Both the position numbers and the translations under genes were made by a program. The notes under the pieces were generated by a model. That model saw nothing but the letters and a program-made list of their open reading frames with translations, made no database searches and had not been told where the DNA came from. Positions 1 to 7,400 of a stretch of 64,000 bases of DNA are shown here, in pieces (positions within the stretch are counted from its first letter, which is position 1; each line of letters begins with the position of its first letter). The DNA comes from Pseudomonas sp. Q1-7 (GTDB taxonomy: Bacteria; Pseudomonadota; Gammaproteobacteria; Pseudomonadales; Pseudomonadaceae): assembly GCF_028010285.1 (NCBI RefSeq), contig NZ_CP116304.1, positions 1,132,501 through 1,196,500 of the forward strand, given 5' to 3'.

Positions 1-1
1 C

Positions 2-988
<987 letters not shown>

Positions 989-998
989 GCCTCGCCCC

Positions 999-1032
999 GG
1001 GGATTTCCCCGACCAAGGGTGGGGTTTCCCCC
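999..1032. promoter_or_regulatory. Pair of GGGGA/TCCCC palindromes, possible activator sites
   Basis: Two short inverted repeats, GGGGATTTCCCC (999-1010) and GGGGTTTCCCCC (1021-1032), have centres about 22 bp apart, two helical turns. They lie 66-99 bp upstream of a candidate sigma54 promoter at 1098. Similar motifs recur upstream of the multicopper oxidase gene. They could be enhancer sites for the activator encoded just upstream, or small RNA hairpins ending that gene. Confidence 0.4.
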
Positions 1033-1097
1033 ATGGAGGAACTTTCGTCCCGATCTAGACTCTGGGAAGTATCGGCCCGGGCGGGCCGAATCCGCGT

Positions 1098-1113
1098 TGG
1101 CGTGGAACGTGCA
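1098..1113 (+). promoter_or_regulatory. Candidate sigma54 promoter for the receiver protein
   Basis: TGGCGTGGAACGTGCA has GG (1099-1100) and GC (1111-1112) separated by exactly 10 bp, as required for sigma54. It deviates from TGGCAC-N5-TTGCA at three positions. It lies about 60 bp before the GTG start of the receiver gene. Confidence 0.45.
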
Positions 1114-1173
1114 AGGATGCAATCGGCGGCCGCACCGGCCGCCGTCCGATCTCCTGACAGGGGAGCAGCCGCA

Positions 1174-1707
1174 GTGTCGAAGAAAGTACTGATAGTCGAC
1201 GACGAAGAAATCCTCGCCGGGAATTTCCGGACCTACCTGGAAATGCTCGGTTGCGAGGTGCAGGTCGCCACCAGCGGCGCCGATGCCCTGCGGACGGTCC
1301 TGGGCTTCAAGCCCGACCTGCTGGTGCTCGACTATCGTCTGCCGGACATGACCGGCTTCGAGGTCTACGATGCCCTGCGCACCCTGCACAGTTGCGAGGC
1401 GGTGCTGATGACCGCGCATCCCAGCATCGAGGTGTGCAACCGCGCCATCGAACGCCATATCGACGTCATCCTGCTCAAGCCCTTCCCCCTGCACGAACTG
1501 GGCAATGTGGTGCTCCACGGCCTGCCCGCCGGCACCCCGCGCGAACAGCCGGCGTCCGCCGAACAGCCGGACCAGGTGGAGCGCCGCCGGGGCGGCGAGG
1601 TGAGTTTCCCGCTGAAACTCTACGATGGCGCCTGGGTGCTCGCCGACCGCCGCCGTCCCGTGGCCGACACCGACGTGCCGTTGAAGCAGGTCACGAAAGG
1701 CAGTTGA
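1174..1707 (+). CDS. Stand-alone receiver-domain response regulator
   Basis: A 177-residue protein with a CheY-like receiver over roughly the first 115 residues: acidic pocket D9/D10, phospho-acceptor D53 (LVLDYRLPD), threonine in the LMTAHP motif and conserved lysine K102 (LLKPFP). The remaining ~60 residues are low-complexity with no recognisable DNA-binding or catalytic output domain. The GTG start at 1174 is preferred because GGGAG sits 8 bp upstream and the receiver fold starts at once; the frame is open further upstream but without a fold. It probably acts as a phospho-relay or protein-protein switch in the neighbouring oxidase circuit. It is convergent with gspF, with a hairpin terminator between them. 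Confidence 0.8.
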   Translation: MSKKVLIVDDEEILAGNFRTYLEMLGCEVQVATSGADALRTVLGFKPDLLVLDYRLPDMTGFEVYDALRTLHSCEAVLMTAHPSIEVCNRAIERHIDVILLKPFPLHELGNVVLHGLPAGTPREQPASAEQPDQVERRRGGEVSFPLKLYDGAWVLADRRRPVADTDVPLKQVTKGS

Positions 1708-1725
1708 ACCTGCCGGTTCGGCAAC

Positions 1726-1752
1726 AAGCGCAGGCCAGGGCCTGCGCTTTTT
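1726..1752. terminator. Intrinsic terminator between converging genes
   Basis: Ten-bp stem AAGCGCAGGC / GCCTGCGCTT with a 4-nt loop, followed by further T residues on the plus strand. It serves the receiver gene and may also serve gspF from the other side. Confidence 0.8.
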
Positions 1753-1766
1753 CGTTGCTCGCGCAA

Positions 1767-2957
1767 TTACTGGATGCTCGATGCCAGCTCGAAGATGGGG
1801 ATGTACATCAGGATCACGATGACCCCGATGATCAGCCCGATGAAGGTCATCAGCAGTGGCTCGAACAGCCGTACGAACCATTCGATCCAGCGACTGGTTT
1901 CCTCGTCGTGGAAGTCGGCGGTGCGCTCCATCATCGCGCCGAGGTTGCCGGACTGTTCGCCCGCCCGCAGCATGCGCAGCGACACCGGCGTCGCCAGGCC
2001 GTGCTCTTCCAGGGCGCGGGACAGCGCCTGGCCTTCGCGGATGCGCGCGGCGGCCTGGTCCAGGCGTGGACGCGAGGCGGCGCCGAGCAGGCCACGGACC
2101 ATGTCGATGGCGGTGAGGATGGGGATGCCGCCCTGCAGCAGGATGCCCAGGGAGCGGTAGAAGCGCGCCAGCTCGTACACCTGGATGCGTTCGCGGATCG
2201 CCGGCAGGCGCTCCACCTGGCGGCCGAGGGCGCGCCTGACGCGCTCCTGGCGCAGTAGCAGCACCAGACCGACCAGCGCCAGCGTGGCGCCGCCGAACAC
2301 CTCGGCCTGGTGCGAATGGAGGAACAGCCCGCTGTGCAGCAGCACCCGCGACAGCCAGGGCAGGTTCGAACCCAGCCCCTCGAACACCAGGCTGAAGCGC
2401 GGCACCACGTAGCCCACCAGGAACAACAGCACCCCGCAGCCGACGAGGAACAGCAGCACCGGGTACACCGAGGCGCTGACGACCTTCTGCCGCACCTCAT
2501 CCATCCGCGTGCGGTAGGCCACGTAGCGGCCCAGGGCATCGCCCACCGCGCCGGTCTTCTCGCTGGACTGCACCAGCGCCACGTAGAGCGCCGGGAACAC
2601 CGCCGGGAACTGCGCCAGCGCCTGGGACAGCGACTTGCCCTCGTAGAGCAGCCGCACCAGCCCGGCCAGCACCTTGCGCGCCTGCGGGTCGGTTTCCTTC
2701 TCGGCCAGGCTCTCCAGCGCATCGATCAAGGCCAGGCCGGCGTTCAGCAGGGTGGTCAGTTCCTGGCTGAACAGCAGCAGTGGAAAGGCCTCGCGCCGCC
2801 GCCAGCCCCGCAACGACCAGCCGCGCTCCGGCTCCAGGGCCAGCACCCGCAGGCCCTGGGCCTCGGCCTGGCGGCGGGCGTCGTCCTGGCTGGCCGCCTC
2901 CACCACCAGCGCCACCACCCCGGCCTGGGGGCGCAGCGCCTTCACCTGGAAGCGCAT
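1767..2957 (-). CDS. gspF: Type II secretion inner-membrane platform protein GspF
   Basis: A protein of about 396 residues of the GspF/PilC family, the polytopic inner-membrane platform of type II secretion. The N-terminal portion resembles the cytoplasmic lead-in, followed by two T2SSF repeats with the typical sequences FSQELTTLLNAGLAL and LARFYRSLGILLQGGIPIL, and three hydrophobic membrane segments including the C-terminal one (FIGLIIGVIVILMYIPIF). The ATG at 2957 (MRFQV) fits the family start; one 15 bp further upstream is possible. It lies just after gspG in the same direction. Only F and G are present here, so the full apparatus must come from elsewhere. P. putida Mn-oxidising strains carry comparable Xcm genes beside their oxidase locus. 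Confidence 0.88.
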   Translation of the reverse strand: MRFQVKALRPQAGVVALVVEAASQDDARRQAEAQGLRVLALEPERGWSLRGWRRREAFPLLLFSQELTTLLNAGLALIDALESLAEKETDPQARKVLAGLVRLLYEGKSLSQALAQFPAVFPALYVALVQSSEKTGAVGDALGRYVAYRTRMDEVRQKVVSASVYPVLLFLVGCGVLLFLVGYVVPRFSLVFEGLGSNLPWLSRVLLHSGLFLHSHQAEVFGGATLALVGLVLLLRQERVRRALGRQVERLPAIRERIQVYELARFYRSLGILLQGGIPILTAIDMVRGLLGAASRPRLDQAAARIREGQALSRALEEHGLATPVSLRMLRAGEQSGNLGAMMERTADFHDEETSRWIEWFVRLFEPLLMTFIGLIIGVIVILMYIPIFELASSIQ

Positions 2958-2962
2958 GGCGC

Positions 2963-3385
2963 TCACTGCCAACTGGTGACTTCGGCGTTCTCGCCGTCGC
3001 CGCCGGGCTGGCCGTCCTTGCCGAGGGTGAGCAGGTCGAAGTCACCGTTCTCGCCGGGGGCGCGGTAGACATAGGCGCGGCCCCAGGGGTCCTCGGGCAC
3101 TCCCTTCTGCAGGTAGGGGCCGGCCCAGTTCGGCTCGTCGCTGGGGGCGCTCACCAGGGCCGACAGGCCCTGCTCGGTGCTGGGGTAGTGGCCCACCTCC
3201 AGGCGATAGATATCCAGGGCCTTCACCAGGCCCTCGATCTGCGCCCGCGCCACCTTGGTCTCGGAGCGGCCGAGCTGATTGAAATACTTGGGTGCCACGA
3301 TGCCGGCCAGCAGGCCGAGCACCACCAGCACCACGAGGAGTTCGAGGAGGGTGAAACCCTGTTCGAGTCGACGACGCATCTTCAT
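2963..3385 (-). CDS. gspG: Type II secretion major pseudopilin GspG
   Basis: A 140-residue pseudopilin with a class III prepilin leader ending in G before FTLLELLVVLVVLGLLAG, the conserved Glu+5 and a hydrophobic N-terminal helix. The C-terminal part has the GspG hallmarks PSTEQGL, WAGPYL, DPWGRAYVY and DGQPGG (calcium-binding loop). It builds the periplasmic pseudopilus and needs prepilin peptidase, plausibly the PilD encoded at 61.5-62.3 kb. It is first of a gspG-gspF pair, divergent from the transglycosylase gene. Confidence 0.93.
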   Translation of the reverse strand: MKMRRRLEQGFTLLELLVVLVVLGLLAGIVAPKYFNQLGRSETKVARAQIEGLVKALDIYRLEVGHYPSTEQGLSALVSAPSDEPNWAGPYLQKGVPEDPWGRAYVYRAPGENGDFDLLTLGKDGQPGGDGENAEVTSWQ

Positions 3386-3420
3386 GGGAGCCTCCGCTGC
3401 GGGTCACTGCCGGCGGTCAT

Positions 3421-3437
3421 GCAAGAGCTGTGCACGA
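3421..3437 (-). promoter_or_regulatory. Weak candidate sigma54 promoter for gspG-gspF
   Basis: On the minus strand GTGCACAGCTCTTGCAT has a good -12 element (TTGCAT) at the correct spacing, but the -24 GG is TG. It lies about 36 bp before the gspG start. It is recorded because the divergent transglycosylase gene has a much better match. Confidence 0.25.
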
Positions 3438-3478
3438 CGGGCGGGCGAGGGTGGCGACACATCGCCCGCTGAATCATC

Positions 3479-3494
3479 CGGCACGTGCTTTGCT
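3479..3494 (+). promoter_or_regulatory. Sigma54 promoter of the lytic transglycosylase
   Basis: CGGCACGTGCTTTGCT matches the sigma54 consensus TGGCAC-N5-TTGCT with a single mismatch (C for T at the first position). GG (3480-3481) and GC (3492-3493) are separated by exactly 10 bp. The expected start is near 3505, about 48 nt before the ATG. Confidence 0.75.
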
Positions 3495-3552
3495 CACAGG
3501 ACAGCACCGAGCAACCCCAGGGGCCGCGGCCCCCGGCAGGGAGACCCGAACG

Positions 3553-4173
3553 ATGAAAGTGCCCGCCCTGGTGCTGTGCAGCATCCTCGTAAGCAGCGCG
3601 TTCTGCGCCCAGGCCGACATCTTCCGGGTGGTGTCGGCCGACGGCAGCATCACCCTCACCAACATTCAGCGCACGGACCGCAAGCAGGTTCGCGTGGCAC
3701 GCGAGAGAACCCTTCCGGTCAAGGCTTCCAGCCTGGCGGCGGCCTCGCGCAAGCGTCCGGCCACGGCCCCGCGCTACGCCCTGATCGTTGCCCAGGCGGC
3801 CTTCGACTACGACCTGCCGGCGGAGCTGCTGCACGCGGTGATCCAGACCGAGTCCAACTACGACCCGGCGGCCCTCTCGCCCAAGGGCGCGGCCGGCCTG
3901 ATGCAACTGATGCCCGGCACCGCCAGGGACCTGGGCGTGCATGACGTGTTCGACCCCACCGCCAACGTGCGCGGCGGGGCGCGCTACCTCAAACGCCTGA
4001 TGAGGCAGTTCGACAACGACCTCTCCCTTGCCCTGGCCGCCTACAACGCGGGTCCTGGCGCGGTGCTCGCCTACGGCAGCGCCATTCCGCCCTACCCGGA
4101 AACCCAGCGCTACGTGCCCAGCGTGCTGGGGCACTACCAGCGCCTCCAGGCCGACGCGAAACGCCCCCGCTAG
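3553..4173 (+). CDS. Secreted lytic transglycosylase
   Basis: A 206-residue protein with an N-terminal signal peptide (to about residue 22, SAFCAQA) and a Slt-type lysozyme-like domain. The catalytic glutamate is E100 in IQTESNYDP, followed by GAAGLMQLMPGTA and the AAYNAGP motif. It cleaves peptidoglycan glycan strands in the periplasm. Such enzymes open the wall for large envelope machines, which fits its place between type II secretion genes and an exported oxidase; P. putida has a transglycosylase at the equivalent place. The ATG at 3553 is chosen because the signal peptide starts there. A sigma54 promoter lies upstream. Confidence 0.88.
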   Translation: MKVPALVLCSILVSSAFCAQADIFRVVSADGSITLTNIQRTDRKQVRVARERTLPVKASSLAAASRKRPATAPRYALIVAQAAFDYDLPAELLHAVIQTESNYDPAALSPKGAAGLMQLMPGTARDLGVHDVFDPTANVRGGARYLKRLMRQFDNDLSLALAAYNAGPGAVLAYGSAIPPYPETQRYVPSVLGHYQRLQADAKRPR

Positions 4174-4263
4174 TGGGGAAATTCCCCAGATGCGGGGGCG
4201 CATTTCGCGCCTTTCCGCGAACCGGATCGATCCCACCCCATGGGGCCCGCCGGGAGCCTGGAC

Positions 4264-4291
4264 GATGGGTTTCGCTGCGCTCTACCCATCC
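4264..4291. repeat. Interspersed hairpin repeat
   Basis: GATGGGTTTCGCTGCGCTC is followed by TACCCATCCTACGG. The arms GATGGGT and ACCCATC pair. This is a common intergenic repeat type in Pseudomonas. A related sequence with GCGAAACCCATCCTGCGG occurs upstream of clpB (about 49960-50003). Confidence 0.5.
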
Positions 4292-4325
4292 TACGGAGCT
4301 GATTCCGCGATGAACCAAAAAAACC

Positions 4326-4371
4326 GGGGAATTGGGTGGGAAACGGGTGGGGGAAATACTGGCATTCCCCA
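4326..4371. promoter_or_regulatory. Cluster of GGGAA/TTCCC half sites
   Basis: GGGGAATTGGG (4326-4336), GGGAAAC (4338-4344) and GGGGGAAAT...ATTCCCC (4349-4370) lie 45-90 bp upstream of the sigma54 -24 element. They share sequence with the palindromes at 4174 and 999-1032. Candidate binding sites for the sigma54 activator. Confidence 0.4.
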
Positions 4372-4414
4372 ATTCGTGAGATGCAAGTCTTTGAAATAAA
4401 AACATTTAATCTGA

Positions 4415-4430
4415 TGGCACAGGCATTGCT
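4415..4430 (+). promoter_or_regulatory. Sigma54 promoter of the MnxG-like oxidase
   Basis: TGGCACAGGCATTGCT is a perfect match to the sigma54 consensus TGGCAC-N5-TTGCW. GG (4416-4417) and GC (4428-4429) are separated by 10 bp. Transcription should start near 4441, giving a leader of about 45 nt. Confidence 0.9.
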
Positions 4431-4485
4431 CGGACCGTCCTGCCCTGTATTGGCATTCGCGCACCTGATACCGAGGTCAGCCAAG

Positions 4486-7400
4486 ATGAACCGGACTCTA
4501 TCTTCGAGCAGTGCAAACCCCCTTTCCGCGGGTGCCCGGTGGACCCCCCTCTACCTGGGCGGCGCCCTCCTGTTGCTGGGCGCGCTTTTCTCCGCCGGGA
4601 GCGCCGAGGCGGCCGTGCAGTGCCAGCGCAACCTGGTGGCCAATGTGGTGGCCCTGGACCAGCCGCTGATGTTCAACCGCCTGGGGGCGCAGAACATCAA
4701 CGGCATGATGTTCGCCCTGCGCCGCGACGTGGTGGACCGCAACGAGGTGCCGCTCACCCAGGGCGGCGCGGCGGTACCCGGCGAGGTGGCGCTGCGCCCG
4801 GACAAGCGTCCGCGCCCGCTGGTGCTGCGGGTGGCGGCCGGCGATTGCCTGACCATCAATCTGCAGAACCTGCTGGCCTATCAGGCCAACCCGAACGACC
4901 CGGACGACCCGCTGTTCAAGAAGGACGAGCAGGTCGCCGACCGCCATGTCGGCTTCCAGGTCAACGGCATGCAGGCGCTCAACGACATCGGCGACATCGC
5001 CACCAATGCCGGGCGCAACGCCAACAGCCTGATTCCACCCGGTGGCAGCCGCAGCTACACCCTCTACGCCGAGCGCGAAGGCGCCTTTGCCGCGTCCAGC
5101 TACGGCGCCACCTTCGGTGGCGAGGGCACCGGCGGCAACACCGCCAACGGGCTGATCGCCCAGGTGGTGGTGCTGCCCAAGGGCGCGCGCACCTACCGCA
5201 ACGTCGTCACCGAGGAAGAGCTGCGCCTGGCCACTACCGGCCGAACCCCGGCTGGCCAGCCGATCATCGACTACGAGGCCCGCTACCCGCAGGAGGCCCC
5301 CTGGACCAAGGAAGGCAAGGGCGGCCTGCCGGTGCTCGCCATGATGGACAACGGCGAGATCGTCGCCAGCGACACCGACGCGGTGGTCATGGGCCCCAAC
5401 CCCGACGGCAGCTTCCCACGCAGCACCTACCCGCTGGAAAGCTATGGCAAGCGCAACCCGGCGCTGCCCAACCGGCTGGAGCCGTTCCGCGACTTCTCCT
5501 CGGTCTTCCATGACGAGAACGCCGTGGCCCAGGCCTTTCCCGGTTACTGGAACGACCCGGTGTTCGGCCACGTGCTGGAGCCGACCCGCGACTCCTTCAT
5601 GATCAACTATGGCGCCGGCGGCATCGGCGCCGAAGTGGTGGCCAACCGCCTCGGCGTCGGTCCCATGCACGACTGCCTGTCCTGCGCCTTCGAAGAGTTC
5701 TTCCTCAGCGCCCACACCGTGGGCGACATCGCCATGCAGGTGGACGTGCCGGCCAACGTCGGCCTGGAGAACATCCTCCCCGGCCAGGTGCCGCCGGAGG
5801 GCAGCACCGGGGTCAAGGCGAGCATGGCGCTGTTTCCGGCCGAGCCGTCCAACGTCGCCCACAGCTACATGGGCGATGCGGTGCGCTTCCGCAACAGCCA
5901 CAACGGCTACGAGCAGCACGTTTTCCACCTGCACGGCCACCAGTGGCTGTTCAACCCCGACGACGACAATTCCGACTACATCGACGCCCAGGGCATCGGC
6001 CCGGGCTCGGGCTACACCTACGAGATCGCCAATGGTGGTTCCGGCAACCGCAACCGGACGGCCGGCGACGCCATCTACCACTGCCACTTCTACCCGCACT
6101 TCGCCCAGGGCATGTGGGCCATGTGGCGCGTCCATGACGTGTTCGAGGAAGGCACCCGCCTGGCGGTGTCCGAAGAGGGCGACGACGGCTTCCACAAGAA
6201 ACCCTTCGAGCTGCGCAGCGGCCTGCCGGCGCCGGGCGCCCGCGCCCTGCCGGATGGCGAGATCGTCGCCGGCACGCCGATCCCCGCCATCGTCCCGCTG
6301 CCGGGCAAGGCCCTGCCGCCGATGCCGGGCAAGGTGGCGGTGGTGCCCAAGTACGGCAAGGAACTGGTCGCCGGCAACGACGATGACGAAGAAGACGACG
6401 ACGATGACGATTCCAGCCACGCGTCCGAGCGCAAGGCGGTCGGTTCCGTCGCCCTGGTGGACCGCAGCGAGGCCAACCGCAACGCCGACGGTAGCCTGAA
6501 GAACCCCGGCTTCCCGTTCTGGATCGGCGGCATTGAGAAGACCGTCGGCCAGCGTCCCAGCACCCCGCCGCTGGACATGCTCGACAGCGCCAAGGCCCAG
6601 GCCCTGAAGGACTCCGGCAAGGCCCTGTGGGCGAACATCGACCCGGCCCAGGCCGGTGGCTGGGACGGCGGCCTGCCCCGGCATACCCTGGACGGCGTGT
6701 CCGCCGGGGGGGAGGCCGAGGTGGTCACCAGCGCCCTGGACTTCTCCAAGGTGGTCCACCGCGCCAAGGCGGTGTTCCTCCCCGAGGAGGGCACCGACGT
6801 CGAGCAGTCGGTCATGGCCTATCACGCCAAAGCCAGCCACCCGAGCTTCGCCGTGCTGCCCGGTGGCACCGTGCAGCCCAGGGACTTCCGCACCAACGGC
6901 AACCTGCCGGTAGGGGGCGCGCCGTACTACGAGCCGTGCATGGATGACACCGGCAAGCGCCTGACCCAGGCGTCCGCCCTGGGGCGCTTCAACAGCGGTG
7001 AAACCCTCGCCGGCCAGTCCTTCACCGGCAGCTCGGCCTATACCGCCGACCGGCCGCGCGTCTACAAGGGCGCCAACATCCAGTTCGATGCGGTGTTCAA
7101 CAAGGTCGGCTACCACTTCCCGCAGACCCGCATCCTCACCCTCTGGGAAGACGCCTGGCCGGTGATCAACAAGCAGCAGCCGCCGGAACCGCTGGTGATG
7201 CGGATGAACACCTTCGACTGCACCATGTACCAGCACACCAACCTGATCCCGGCGGTGTACGAGCTGGATGATTACCAGGTGCGCACGCCCACCGACATCG
7301 TCGGCCAGCACATCCACCTGCCCAAGTGGGACCTGACCGCCGCCGACGGCTCGGCCAACGGCTGGAACTACGAGGACGGCACCCTCTCGCCGGCCGCCGT

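Larger units (their letters stand above)
4174..4485. promoter_or_regulatory. Regulatory intergenic region upstream of the oxidase
   Basis: This 312-bp gap holds a 15-bp palindrome TGGGGAAATTCCCCA at 4174-4188, a hairpin repeat around GATGGGT...ACCCATC (about 4264-4291), and an AT-richer stretch with several GGGAA/TTCCC half sites at 4326-4371. The sigma54 promoter at 4415 follows. The arrangement is that of an enhancer-dependent promoter; which protein binds is not shown. Confidence 0.6.
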
